The translations under genes and the position numbers were made by a program. From Epiperipatus broadwayi (lineage: Eukaryota; Onychophora; Udeonychophora; Euonychophora; Peripatidae): 64,000 nt of DNA. Shown here piece after piece: positions 23,773 through 35,066 of this stretch. Location of the stretch: the NCBI GenBank assembly GCA_028023455.1, contig JAQFVV010000944.1:62001-126000 (forward strand), in the 5' to 3' direction. Each line of letters opens with the position of its first letter. The first letter of the stretch is position 1. The notes beneath the pieces are model-generated. The model saw nothing but the letters and a program-made list of their open reading frames with translations, had not been told where the DNA came from and searched no databases.

Positions 23773-24600
23773 AACAAGAACAAAAATTGGCATTCTTAGA
23801 TGTTCTTGTGACAAGACTCCCTCATAGCAAAATCAAAACTACAGTTTATTGAAAACCTACACATACAGGAAAATACCTAGCCTATACACCCAATCACACC
23901 AGAAACACAAAACATGGAGTTATACTTTCACTGTGGAACAGAGCAAAAGAAGTTTGTTCAGAAACTGGCGATTTGGAAAAAGAAAAGATCTATATAAAAC
24001 AAACTCTTATGAAAAATGATTATCCATCAGCTGTTATTAAGAAAACATTAAATAGACAACAAAAAGAACCATCAAGAGAAAAGACAATTATTGGTACTGT
24101 AATGTACCCATACATTCCAAAAATAGCAGACAAATTAAGGAAAATCTTCAATCAGTATATAACATCAGAACAGCTTTCCAGAGCCATACCACACTAAGAG
24201 GAATTTTAACATCTACAAAGCCTAAACTTGAAATGCTGAAAAGAAAAAACTGCATCTATGAAATACCATGTGAATGTGGAAGAACATATATTGGTGAAAC
24301 CAGCTGTCCAATTCAAAAGCACTTGCAAGAACATAAATTGATGATTAGGAGAGAAAAACAGATATGTCTAAGGTAGCAAACCATGTATGTACCAATGAAC
24401 ATATGTTTGATTGGGAAAATACAAAAATATTGGATAGAGAAGAAAAGGTACAAAGAAGAAAATTTAAAGAAGCTGCTCACATGACAATGGCAAATAATCT
24501 CATAAGCCAACCTAGTGAGACTATACATAATGTATGGAAACCACTAATCAACTTTGCTCTTAGGAAAAAGTGGAGAAATTAGGAGAAACCTCATAGATAA
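23773..24600 (+). pseudogene. Penelope-type RT C-terminus plus GIY-YIG endonuclease
   Basis: The sequence starts inside the RT: LAFLDVLVTRLPHSKIKTTVY, a stop, then KPTHTGKYLAY, NHTRNTKHGVILSLWNRA, as in PLE RT ends. A frame from 23973 gives MYPYIPKIADKLRKIF. A further frame then reads LRGILTSTKPKLEMLKRKN and the endonuclease: CIYEIPCECGRTYIGETS (GIY-YIG core with the Cys motif of Penelope-type enzymes), QKHLQEHKLMIRRE. After one stop, VCTNEHMFDWENTKIL and RRKFKEAAHMTM complete the domain up to 24582. The palm motifs are missing. One or two frameshifts and two stops show it is dead but young. Confidence 0.92.
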
Positions 24601-24624
24601 GTATATGAAATTACTACATACTGT

Positions 24625-24760
24625 TGCCTTTGGCAGGATGGCTCAGTTGGTTAGAGCATTACCTCAAAATTCAATAATCAAGCATCTAAGGACCCAGGTT
24701 TGAATCTAGTACTGTCACTGATCAGGCTAGCAACAGCTGAAGAAGAGGGGAGAAAAATAC
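24625..24760 (+). repeat. tRNA-like SINE head joined to PLE tail
   Basis: GGCAGGATGGCTCAGTTGG, TTAGAGCATT is a good pol III A-box region (24634-24660), and GGTTTGAATCT (24697-24707) fits a B box. The following GGCTAGCAACAGCTGAAGAA block and the far tail recur at 58.4 kb without any PLE coding sequence. This is therefore either a SINE that shares the PLE 3' tail or a tRNA-like part of the PLE itself. Confidence 0.65.
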
Positions 24761-24773
24761 CTCTTGAAATGTT

Positions 24774-24899
24774 GTGCATATACTAATCTGTTTGCTGTGT
24801 TATTACTAACAGTTGGTGCATATACTAACTTGTTTGCTGTGATATTACTAACAGTTGGTGCATATACTAACCTGTTTGCTGTGATATTATTAACAGTTG
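24774..24899 (+). repeat. Three 42-bp tandem repeats
   Basis: Units at 24774-24815, 24816-24857 and 24858-24899, each starting GTGCATATACTAA and ending ACAGTTG, with a few substitutions. They sit between the tRNA-like segment and the PLE tail. Such short repeats are common near PLE and SINE ends. Confidence 0.92.
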
Positions 24900-25467
24900 A
24901 ATGTATTTGGAATATTTAAATAAAATCAAACTTTTCTAAAGACATTCAACACATATATTAGATGATGGAAATAGTCCAATATAAAAATACATCTAGAACT
25001 CCATTATCACAAACATTCAGAAATAAACTATTTGTTTGATTTTTTCTACTTAAATGTAAAAACTTCTTTGCAACTTTTTTACACACATTTAGCTATAAAA
25101 AGCACATGGACCATTGAGAGAAAGAACTTCACAGAAGGTGCTTGCAATTAATTAAAGTTGAGTATACTAACCACTCATTATTTTTGTAGCCTGACCCACA
25201 TTGCCAACCTAAGTCTGTAGATTCTAATACTAAAATGTTAATGTCAATATTTAGGTTCTATAATCATGTTGATAAAAATTTTGATTTTACTCCTTAGAAG
25301 TTTCTATTACTCAAGTTACATTTCAACTCTTGTTAAACATCAAAATTCAACCCATGCATTTTCATTTAGATAAAATATTGACTCTTTTTTTAACAATGAT
25401 TGCCTTATTAATGAAGACATTTAAATCAATTAAAAATATCTGTGGCATTATAGTAAAATAACTTTGT

Positions 25468-25590
25468 CTGTGTGGTTTGATGCAGGGGTAGAGTGGCAAA
25501 CTATGGAATTCAACTTTCAATGATTGTGGGTCCACTTATTTGTTTTCAGAGCCAACATTCTTATTAACTTCTGAGCAATAAATCATTTGA
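25468..25590 (+). repeat. Possible tRNA-derived SINE relic
   Basis: TGTGGTTTGATGCAGGGGTAG resembles the A-box head of family 2 in plus orientation, but no clear B box follows. The call rests on the head only. Confidence 0.3.
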
Positions 25591-26713
25591 TTAATTTTTA
25601 TTTTATGTATTGTCAACAGATGTTTATTAACCCTCTCACATTGTGATAGTTTTTATTGTTCATTTGCTTTAAGCTTTCAATTTTAATGTTAGTATTAAAC
25701 CATTATTATATATCAGAATATAATAACTTTGACTTTATTTGATAGGTAATTTTGTTTAGAAATGAAATAAAATTTAAAAAAATCATATTTGAATATTGCA
25801 TTTATTTTAAATTTTAATCAAAACAAAACACTGTTTCATTATTCAGCTTGTGAGGAGAAGCAGACTGATTTCAGAAAATGAATGAAATCTTTTTTATTTG
25901 TATTTAAAATGTGAATGAATAAATATCAATATCTGATAAATCAATCAACTTATGTTTTAAAAGTTTAATTTTTTTTAGTAATTTTTATATTTCTATATAT
26001 TGTAGCAGATTGTAAGTCGTGATTTGTTACTAATCAGCTTGTAACTAGCATCTCTTTAATTCATATTGTGAATCTTACACAGAAAAATATAACCTTTTAC
26101 ATTTAAAAATAAAACATTTATGAAGTGAATAAATACATAATATATTTTATTTATTTGTAATAATTATTATAGAACTATTGTGCAAAAATAATCATAAACA
26201 TTTCAAAAAATCAAGTTTTTACTAATGCAAATTATTTTCTTGAAGAGTTCAAGAAAACAATAGAAATCCTTCAATGTGGAATTTAACATGCTTTGATTTT
26301 TCCACATGTTCAAATACACCTTTACCCTGCTTAGCGATTGACTATTTAGTGATATTTCACAATAGCGATCATCATCAATTTGTACCCACTACTTTGAATT
26401 ACAATCGATTTTTCACTTTAAACGATCAGAAAAAAATTTTTAAAAAAATTTTTTTTGGCAGCCATCTTGAATTTTGCATCACTGATGACATCAGAGATAG
26501 GTATATGAAATTCATTTTACCCAAAAGCAAAAGTATATTATTGTAATATGTATACAGGTAATGACTTTGCTGTAATTGTATATGCATACAATATTTTATT
26601 CATAAAACACTTAAAATATCTATAATTACTGAATCTATAATACTGTATACATCATATATAATAACACAGCAAAGGTTCATTCACTTTTTCTTTTAAAATA
26701 CGTATATATGTTC
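25591..26713. other. AT-rich spacer with repeat E relic
   Basis: About 25640-25745 aligns in reverse with repeat E (41.85 and 44.03 kb): GCTTTCAATTTTAATG, AGTATTAAACCATTATTATA, TATCAGAATATAATA. The open frame at 26274-26546 matches nothing I know; it includes a T/A run. Confidence 0.45.
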
Positions 26714-27050
26714 TACAATAATATCAACAAATTAAAAATCCTTCTCCTTTTCTTTTCAAAAACTTTATTTTCTTATCTCAATACTGAACATATACAGTAT
26801 ATATATTTATATAATACAAAACTCCAATGTTGATTTGTAATTAAATAATGTAAAAGAAAGAGTAATAAAATATAGCAGTGGGAGAGAGATATCCTTAAAA
26901 ATGACTGTATGAAGATAAACAGTTGAAACATTGGAGTTTTGTATTATATAAATACTGTATATACAGTATATATGTTCAGTATTGAGATAAGAAAATAAAG
27001 TTTTTGAAAAGAAAAAGGAGAAGGATTTTTAATTTGTTGATAATATTGTA
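26714..27050. mobile_element. Near-perfect hairpin element (337 bp)
   Basis: The left arm (26714-26834) and right arm (26928-27050) are reverse complements with only a few differences. Markers are ATCAACAAATTAAAAATCC against GGATTTTTAATTTGTTGAT and TTATCTCAATACTGAACAT against its complement. The 93-bp loop holds ATAGCAGTGGGAGAGAGATA. No ORF. It looks like a MITE or a hairpin retrozyme; the high arm identity suggests youth or a recent inversion duplication. Confidence 0.88.
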
Positions 27051-27059
27051 TACATATAA

Positions 27060-27240
27060 TTGTTGAATGTCTTTATAAAAATTAAACTTTATTTAAATAC
27101 ATGTACAATACTTGGATTATTTAAATAAAGTTTAATTTTTCTAAAGACATTCAACACTTATATTAGATGATGAAATACTCCAATATATAAATACAGTACA
27201 GGACAACTAAAATACCATCATCACAAACTTTCAGGAAAAC
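27060..27240 (+). repeat. Solo PLE-tail sequence with inverted piece
   Basis: TGTTGAATGTCTTTATAAAA (27062-27081) and its complement ending AAAGACATTCAACA (to about 27152) form a hairpin with an AT-rich loop. The part after it, ATATTAGATGATG, TCCAATATATAAATAC, CCATCATCACAAACTTTCAG, matches the right PLE flank at 24.95-25.02 kb. It is a tail without coding sequence, so a dispersed unit. Confidence 0.75.
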
Positions 27241-27390
27241 TCTAAATATGAATATTAAACTGCATGGGTGTGTTTCTTAATTACGATATATTATTTTTAG
27301 AACACCTGGATAATTATGTAAAAATAGTTATTGATTTTGTAACTTCTTTTATAAACATGTTGTTTACACTCAAGTTTTTTCAAATCAAAA

Positions 27391-27488
27391 GAAAAACAAC
27401 ATTTTAAAACGCAAATGTCGAATTAGAAAAGTTTAAAAAGAAAAACAACATTTTAAAACGCAAATGTCGAATTAGAAAAGTTTAAAAA
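27391..27488 (+). repeat. Exact 49-bp tandem duplication
   Basis: 27391-27439 and 27440-27488 are identical and a third unit begins. The unit starts GAAAAACAACATTTTAAAAC and contains GCAAATGTCGAATTAG. Recent duplication; no function inferred. Confidence 0.95.
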
Positions 27489-29414
27489 GAAAAACAGATT
27501 GCATTTAATTAATAATCTTTCTACTTGAATGGGGGGGGGGGGTACTATTACATTACTAAAAATATACAGTAAGGAAAAAAAACCTAGGTATGTTTTAGAA
27601 AATTAGAAGTTAGATTTTTTACTTTTAAAATAAGTTGATTTTTTTTCTTCTAAAGTTGACTGCTTTACATAAGCATTAAGCATTTTGTTACTGTGAAGTA
27701 CAGTAATAAGTCTTTATGTTCAATTAAATAATTAATAATTAAACATTGTTTTTTAATTTGAATAATTTCACATAAGTAATAAACATAAATGTACAGTAAT
27801 ATACAGTATACTGTAATACAAATGAAAAAAAAAGCACTTCAGTATGGATTTTTTTTCCCCATTATAATGAAAATTCTGCGGAAGAATATAAAAACTTTTA
27901 AATTCAAATTTAGTTTCACTTTCTCTTTCTTTTTGCTGTTTTGTACTTTTTAAAGTGAAAATATGCAATTTTTTCCTAGTGATATAAAACTTTTCTTTTT
28001 AGATACCGTATTTAGTCATCATTGTCATGAAAAAATCAAGAAAATCTTTGAGCTTGGAAACCAATGTGGATATTTTACGTCGACTGGAACCGACCAATTT
28101 TTTTCCCATAGACCCCCATTATAATTATGTATTCTGTATATGATATTCTTGCTTAACAATGAGTTTTGGAGGACCAATTGCCATCATTAAGCGGGATAAA
28201 GGTGTATTCTAACATTATCCAAATCTCTCAATAGATGTCTATATATGCAAATTGAATTTCTTGATTTCTCATTTAAGGGACTCTCACTTGGCTAAGATAA
28301 TTGGTTAATGTTACATATGATAATATGAAATAAATCATTTTACAATTTCTGAAAACTGTGGAACATTTTAATAAGAAAACTACTGTTAAACAAGGTTGAA
28401 TTTCCATTCTTATGGTTTTGATCTTTGAAAACAATGATCAATATAGAGTAACATAATTAATTAAATGATAACATATAGCATTCTTTATTTAGGGTAAATA
28501 ATAAAATAAATACAGAGATTAATTTAAATGTAGAATTGTAAAAGCTGACAAAATGAATGAAGAATAATTGGTGTATTAAGATTGCAAGGAAGATAGTCAA
28601 TTGCTGACATGGTTTCTTTAGATTTTTTTTTGTAACACATTAATACAGTGAAGATATATTATGTACTGTATCAATATACACTACTTCAATTATATATATA
28701 ACAAAAAAGATAAACAAAAAATGTAAATAAATAAAAATAAAAATATTAAAATTCACAAATTTGTTAAATTTTCTGATATGGCAACAGCCTTTCTTAGTTT
28801 GTGCAACATATGCAAACCACTTTTATTAATGCTTCTTTAGTTACATTGAATGCACATATATTTTATTGTTTGCTTTTATTTCTTCTGAATTTTATATTAT
28901 ATAATATTTCATACAATGTTATCATTGAGAAGCTTGTTTTGACAGGTTTTGGGTGTTACAATAAGTATTGTTTTTTTCATTATTTTGCAGCTATTTATAA
29001 TGTTATATTAGCATAAAAAATTCCCTCTCCACAATAAAAATCATTTTAAAATTATGAATTGAAAAATAAAATCTGAAGATGTTAGTATCATATGGTATTT
29101 AAGAAATTAGAATATAGTTTGCATATAAAAGAAGCCAGATCTGCCTCACTTTGATCTCAATAGAAGTGACAATGTCTGATCGGTGAATTGTTTGGCTTGA
29201 AAGCAATTTCTGAATATTTGTTTTCAAAAAAGAGAAATTGTAATATTCATTAATTTGTTTACATATTTAAAGTTATGTTTACAATATTTTTGTAAAACAC
29301 TTATTTTAAACCAAAAACCTATGTAATTACAATTAGATTTTATTTGAAAATATTTGGTTTTAAGATGACAAATTATACAAAGTTAATTATAGCAGAGCAA
29401 ATGTAGATGATCCA
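27489..29414. other. AT-rich spacer
   Basis: Includes a G12 run (27531-27542). Open frames at 27768-27968 and 28801-29016 are hydrophobic low-complexity translations with no recognised family. No gene supported. Confidence 0.5.
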
Positions 29415-29640
29415 CTAAATATCACATGATCCCATATCTTATGTTTGCTCTAACTTTTAAAACAGGCAACAACTCTCTATATATTAGTGTCACTCAGTGT
29501 AAACCAAAGTAATCAATGGATGCATTAGGTAGGGATTTTATGCATTAACCTTCTTGCAACCATTGATTACTCTGATTTATACTGAGTGACACTATTGTAT
29601 GGAGAGTTTTTGCATGTTTTAGCAAAAGCAGTACTTAATG
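29415..29640. repeat. Hairpin-repeat family A, copy 2
   Basis: The two arms run TATCACATGATC ... CAACTCTCTATATATTAGTG, TCACTCAGTGTAAACC, AGTAATCAATGGATGC and the mirror GCAACCATTGATTACTCTG, ACTGAGTGACACTATTGTA, TGGAGAGTTTTTGC. The centre is short and lacks the hammerhead block. Its non-palindromic middle retains TAGGGATTTTATGCA. Confidence 0.85.
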
Positions 29641-32084
29641 GTTAATAAAAATGGCTTTTATAAACACTGGTAAATAAATATCTTTTAAAATTTTAATAGC
29701 AATAAATTTAATTTTAAATTTTAAGACATGTTTTCTTTCTTTAATAAAGTCTAGCCTAAATTTCTTTTGAATTTCAAAAATGGTTTCAAAAATGGAATTC
29801 AAAGAAGAAATATTTCATTCTACAAACTTTTTTAAAAGGTAAAATGCTGTCCAATATACAAAGATCAGAACTCTGCTTAGTAATTAATTTTCCTATTTTG
29901 CAAATTTATATATTAACTTTTAAAATGTTCAATCACTTAAAAGCTGACATTTGTAATAAATAATGCAAAGATTATCAATGCATGAAATAGAAAAAAAGTT
30001 TAATTGTAAAAATAAAATGTGGCAAATATAAGAAGGGAGGAAGAATTAATCATAGAGCTAAAAGTTTTACCAATTTTAAAAAAATTATATATATTTTTTT
30101 AAATGATAAAATTAAAGTTATAGATTTAGAAATGACAGGAAAAAAAAACTGTGAAACATTCTTGTATCATATTAGAAAGCTTAAAGTTTTAATAGTTTAA
30201 TTGAAGTGTGTAGGGGTGAATGTATATGTTTCAAAGTTAACATGAACTTAAACATCAAAACAACTTGAAAATCATAGTCTTCTTATATTGAGATTGCCAT
30301 TATATTTTTATATGGGAAAAAGTTATTGTACAAAAAAAGATATCAACGCAGAGCAGGTTTAATTGTGATAAAAGTCTCACTTTTATATTCATTTTATTTA
30401 ATTTATTGATTAATACTATCAAATAATTTTATATGGAGTTAATGCTTCTGGGATTTCAGCTTTCTTTCAATCTCCTGCAGCTATATATAGTGTTATTTTT
30501 CTATTTTATGCTCTTTTGTTGGTAGAAACTGGAATTAAAATATATATTGATTTTTAGTTCAAAAAACATCTGAAGATACTATACTACAAAAGGGTTAACA
30601 ACACCACTGATTTGCTTATTTTTTGAGAGAGCAAGTGCAAGATTATTTGTAAATCCCCCCTCTATTGGTGTTAATAATAAGCAAAAAATGTACATTTTCT
30701 GTAGTTTATTTAAATATTTATGATTATTTTTATAAAATATTTGAATAGTAATTATTAATAATAATAAAAAATATTTTTGTGCTTAAACTTTGAAAAATGT
30801 AAATTAAGAATTTGTTGTAATGGTAAAAAGGAAATTACGACTGATAACATTTTGTCAAACACCATATCCCAGAACATTTGTAATATTTTAATGATTATAA
30901 ATGCAATTTTAAATTTTAGAACAGAATTTCATAGTTTTATGATAATACATTCAAGTTTTAGAAATGAAGTTCAATTGACTAAAGATTTCACTAATTTATT
31001 TTTTCCATTGGCTTTTTTGAAATCTGTTAATAAAAAAAGTAATCCTTATCATAATATATTTCACTTCATAATTATTTTTTTATATACTTACAAAGTTCAA
31101 AAATGATTTTTTGGATGTTTTTCATTTGTAAATTTATATTTTTAACAAACCAAGTCCAATTTATTGAATTCTAATATAGAACAATGGTTTAACCTTAAAA
31201 TTGAATATGAATAATTTCTGATACTAATACTAGTATGTCCAGCAGTTAAAGAATTAAAATGTTAAAGAATTAAAATATAAAGATAAGAAATAGTAAGTTT
31301 TTTTTATTATTTGGGAAGGGGGAATGAATGGGTAAATACATATACAATACTGTGCTTACTTAATTTATTTTTAATAACTACCTTATTATAAGTTTTAAAT
31401 TTAGTTTATATTATAATCTTAATTTATATGTGCATACTAAATACATGTGTATAATAATAAAAATTATATACACTTGCAGTTTAGTAACAATATGGATCAA
31501 AAAGTATAACTATTATATTTTATGTATAATTATGTGGGGGGGGGATTCTTAGAACAAAATATAATGAATATTATGACTCCACTGTAATCAAGTGATATGT
31601 TGCTCAGAAGTCCAAACAAAAATTCATTTGAAATTTAAACAATGGAAATGATGAAACTTAATTTCAATCTATGAACTTTCAGTTCTAAAATCCACCATTC
31701 TACCAATTGCATTAAACCAAATAGAGTTGAACACATTTAAAGTAACCAATAAATTTGACAAATAATATAATTTTATGTAATCAGTGAATGGCATCTATTT
31801 ATGTGTTAATGATGCTATTTTGAGTATATAAAGAAAGTATTTTAATCAACTTTTGAATAGAGGTACTCTTTTTCATAATTATCACTATAATAATTAATTT
31901 TCTCTAGATCAACTTAGGCTGCAAATAAAGCTCTTCCTGTTATTTATTCAATGTTCTAGATGTCATAATGAGAGAATTATAATATTATTGAGATATGCCA
32001 TTATAAAAATGAGAATCCACATTCTGTCATATTATACAATATTAATCATAATAAATTTATATCATATATTGAGTATGACAAAAA
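29641..32084. other. AT-rich spacer with repeat relics
   Basis: An open frame of 109 codons (30777-31106, plus) has no domain I recognise; AT-biased codons and many Asn/Ile/Phe make chance likely. A repeat E relic is at about 31148-31235 and a family 2 SINE relic at 31605-31728. A G9 run is near 31537. Confidence 0.45.
31605..31728 (-). repeat. tRNA-derived SINE relic (family 2)
   Basis: Minus strand: CTATTTGGTTTAATGCAATT, GGTAGAATGGTGG head, then ATCATTTCCATTGTTTAAAT and TTCAAATGAATTTTTG, equivalent to the B box and tail of the 42.4 kb copy. Diverged. Confidence 0.45.
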
Positions 32085-32212
32085 TATTTTTTATCCATCT
32101 GGCCCTGACAGATTTAATTGTTCTCCCTGGTGAGAGTTTTGTAAGTTTTCAACATTTGATTTTAGTATCAAATTTATTCTATATCAGAATACAATAAATT
32201 GGATTTGATTTG
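32085..32212 (-). repeat. Repeat E relic
   Basis: Aligns in reverse with 41845-41955: TTGTTCTCCCTGGTGAGAG, TTTTGTAAG, TTTTCAACATTTGATTTTAG, TATATCAGAATACAATAAAT. Other copies are at 25.7, 31.2 and 44.0 kb. No coding sense; the short frame here is incidental. Confidence 0.65.
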
Positions 32213-32514
32213 GTAAAAATTTACATTTACAAATGAACTAAACTATAAAAAATTATATTTAAACTCTGCAAATATTGAGAAATAAGATTGTAATAAAACA
32301 AATAATAATTTTATCACTAAATGGCCAGGAGAATTAGATTGTTTTCATAACATCAATGGTCTTTTTATTGATATTTGTGTTTACATTGTGAATAGACTAT
32401 CAATATCTTGTAAATCTATCAAATCATGTTTTAAAATATCAATTTTTTTTTACAATTTTTAAGAATATATTGCAATATATTCTAACAGACAGTCAGTGAT
32501 GAAATATTAGTGAT

Positions 32515-32925
32515 CAAACAGAGCAAAACTCTCCATATAGTATTGCCACCTGTGCTAAACAGAGTAATCAATGGATGCCAGAAGGCTTGTGCATAAAATT
32601 CCTATCTAATGCCTACTCATCCAATATCCCCAGACTAGTTTCTGGCTTGTGGCCTTCGTCAGTGAGGAGCTTTGGATCTGAGAGCACTGCATCTAGATCT
32701 TAGGATCTAATGCAACCCTCTAGCGGCCACAAGCCAGAAACTAGTCTGGGGATATTGGATGAGTAGGCATTAGATAGGGATTTCATGCACAAGCCTTCTG
32801 GCATCCATTGATTACTCTGTTTAGCACAGGTGGCAATACTGTATGGAGAGTTTTGCTCTGTTTATCAACAATTAATGTGCTAGTATAGCAAATGTGATCA
32901 CGTGATGTTTATTAGTGATCAGTTT
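32515..32925. mobile_element. Hairpin-repeat family A, copy 3 (longest)
   Basis: A palindrome of about 350 bp with its centre near 32697. Left arm: CAAAACTCTCCATATAGTAT ... CCATTGATT type core, ATCCAATATCCCCAGACTAG, TTTCTGGCTTGTGGCC. Right arm: the mirror, ending TATGGAGAGTTTTGCTCTG, then GTGATCACGTGATG. The left arm carries an intact hammerhead on the minus strand. The right arm has the matching half (GGCCACAAGCCAGAAACTAG) but lacks the CUGANGA segment. It is the most complete family A copy in the window. Confidence 0.88.
32619..32677 (-). ncRNA. Type I hammerhead ribozyme, family A
   Basis: Minus strand, 59 nt. Stem I outer helix AUCCAA/UUGGAU and inner helix UCCUCA/UGGGGA are separated by an internal loop. 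Core CUGACGA is followed by stem II A-GGC-CACAA-GCC-A, then GAAAC, a two-nucleotide stem III loop (UA) and GUC, so the predicted cut is just before UGGGGA (between 32633 and 32632). All conserved core positions are intact. The only weak spot is an A.A instead of G-C at the base of stem II. The two-part stem I with a very short stem III is the form described for PLE and retrozyme hammerheads. Confidence 0.78.
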
Positions 32926-34119
32926 GAAAAGATGTGTTTATCACAACTCTGTAACTTGTTTTGTTAGTGTTCACTAGAACATATCTTTTTTTTTGTAAAT
33001 AAAACATATATGTATAAAATAAATGTGTAATCATGGGTAATTTTGATTTTTAATAATTATTACACAAATATTATGCAAAAATAATCATGAATCTTAATAA
33101 ACATAAAAAAATTAAGTTTTTAGTCATTCCAAAAACTTTCTCAAAGTAATCTCACAAAGCATTTTAAATCTGATAACAATAGGTAAGACTCATCAAACAT
33201 GTGAAGGCATATCTAAAACTTTTTAAAGTCACTGCATTTTCAATTACCCTGATAACTCTAGATTTTTTTAAATTATAATATCAGAATAAAATAAACATGA
33301 ATTTATCAATTAAAAAAAATTGTAGCAAAATATCTCAATAGATGGTTGTATAAGCAAGTTGAATACAGCATTTTTTTCAATTTTTTCATATGAAGTCCAT
33401 CACTTGAATAAAATACCTAGTTGTGGTAATAAAAATTAATATTAAGTGACTACTTTGGGAAAAATAAAATTAGGTCATGTTAAAGTAGAAGTTTAAAGAA
33501 TATATCTAAGTGCATTTATATCATTAATGTATTTAGATGTAATTTATTTAGATTTGTGCATAGGCTTAAAAAAGGCCAGGTTTTGATGAGATTCCTAAAG
33601 AACTTTTAGAATATAGTGGTGATATGTCAGTTTCAAAAATATTGAATTTTTTTTTTTTAGAAATATATAACTCACAAAGTTGTGCTGCCTGGTATTAACA
33701 ATAGTTTTAGTTTGTATAAATAAAGAAAATAGAAAAGATTTCCATTATTTTTATGAAATATTTAAATAAACAAATAATCAAATATCTTTATTGCTTGTGA
33801 GTTCCTAAAAAGTTCAAGCACTGGTTATGTCAAAACTAGAATCTAAAAATATTGTGCCCCAGTGTCAGGCCTTCTACCACTGCTTCAAATCATACAGTAC
33901 AAAATAACTGAACAGCTTTAGTGTTCAGAAAAATATTTTATTACAAAGTATAGAAAAATTCCTTTCAAAAATTTTATTAAGTGAGTTGCTTCATGTAATA
34001 GGTACAATGTAATTTTAATGACAGTATGATATATATGCCTTAAAAAATGCCAAAAAATATATATACCTTAAATGTTGCTTAAGGCATTTGACTATTCATT
34101 TCAACAAAAATTTTATTAA
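32926..34119. other. AT-rich spacer with a SINE relic
   Basis: About 33790-33895 (minus) shows a family 2 SINE-like order: GAAGCAGTGGTAGAAGGCC ... CCAGTGCTTGAACTTTTTAG. The rest is AT-rich without supported features. Confidence 0.4.
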
Positions 34120-34415
34120 CAATAAATATCACATGATCACCATTTCTATACTAGCACATAATTGTTGAAAACAAAGGCAAAACTCTCCATACTGTAGTGC
34201 CACCCTATGCCAAACAGAGTAATCAATGGATGCCAGAAGGCTTGTGCATAAAATCCCTATCTAGTGCCTACTCATCCAATATCTCCAGACTAGAGTAGGC
34301 ACTAGATAGGGATTTTATGCACAAGCCTTCTGGCATCCATTGATTACTCTGTTTGGCACAGGGTGGCACTACAGTATGGAGAGTTTTGTCTTTGTTTAAC
34401 AATAAATAGTGATTA
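34120..34415. repeat. Hairpin-repeat family A, copy 4
   Basis: Arms of about 105 bp (34168-34290 against 34296-34390) are almost perfectly complementary: GGCAAAACTCTCCATACTGT, AGTGCCACCC, CCAGAAGGCTTGTGCATAAA, CTATCTAGTGCCTACTCATC. The loop is only about 22 bases (CAATATCTCCAGACTA), so the hammerhead centre has been deleted. Confidence 0.9.
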
Positions 34416-34655
34416 CATACTAATAAAGGATAAATAAATGAATAAGTTGTACAATAATATGATTATATATAATGTTCTATTTGTCATCTGGCTAGATTAT
34501 GTTATGAGAGCATAATTGTTATACTCTTATGTGGTTAGGTATATTGAAGAGATTCTAAGAGCTTGTTTAATGGTATCAGAATTTTTAATATAAACATGAA
34601 TATTTTTCTTTTAGAATTGCCTATTCTATAATGCTGGGTAGGTGGGAGTTGATAA

Positions 34656-35066
34656 TCAGGAAAAGGAAAGAGCAGTTAAAGACCAGGTGTCATCAAAGAC
34701 TTTACTGAAGGCAAGGAGCTGGTCATGTTTCTTGATTTTTTTGAGTGTTTGATAAAATAATGGTATGATTTGTGGCAGGGGTAATTCCAAGAGAGTTTTG
34801 CATCTCACTGTCCATATGGAATAAAGGACAAAGGTAGAAAGCCTTATTATTGAAAAAAATCCATTATGAATGGCATTTTCAAGTGAGAAAATCATATCAG
34901 GTTTTATGTTGGAATTGAATATAATTATATCTTTCAGTGTTTTAAGTCTTCGGCACCGGTGTATAATATGGTCTATGGTTTCATCTTTACAAGCACACAG
35001 ACCACATGTAGGGTCAATGCTGGTAAAACCTCTTTGGTGATAAAGAAACCAATTCATGGGAAGCAC
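34656..35066 (-). pseudogene. Non-LTR RT C-terminal zinc finger
   Basis: 136-codon frame with DPTCGLCACKDETIDHIIHRC, the equivalent of C-x2-C...H...C in the first element. Its N-terminal end LPMNWFLYHQRGF matches LPTNQFLIMRRVF there. It ends in a normal stop near 34656. The region just upstream (35066-35445) is out of frame but still similar, with a VTNQRLITHFKRW-type sequence. Confidence 0.8.

Larger units (their letters stand above)
23660..25040 (+). mobile_element. Truncated Penelope-like element with inverted flanks
   Basis: The coding relic (23773-24600) is flanked by the same roughly 100-bp sequence in inverted orientation. The left flank (23682-23772) reads GGACTATTTCCATCATCTAA then GTTGAATGTCTTTAGAAAAG; the right flank (about 24897-25000) is its reverse complement. 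PLEs are known to carry terminal repeats that can be direct or inverted and to be 5'-truncated next to an inverted partial copy, so the arrangement fits. Between the ORF and the right flank lie a tRNA-like segment and three 42-bp repeats. Further solo tails occur at 27.06-27.24 kb. Confidence 0.8.

Noticed and set aside
24774-24899. CRISPR-like array
   Set aside because: The 42-bp units are contiguous without spacers and sit in a eukaryotic mobile element.
30777-31106. 109-codon open frame, plus strand
   Set aside because: Asn/Ile/Phe-rich translation without recognisable motif; likely chance.
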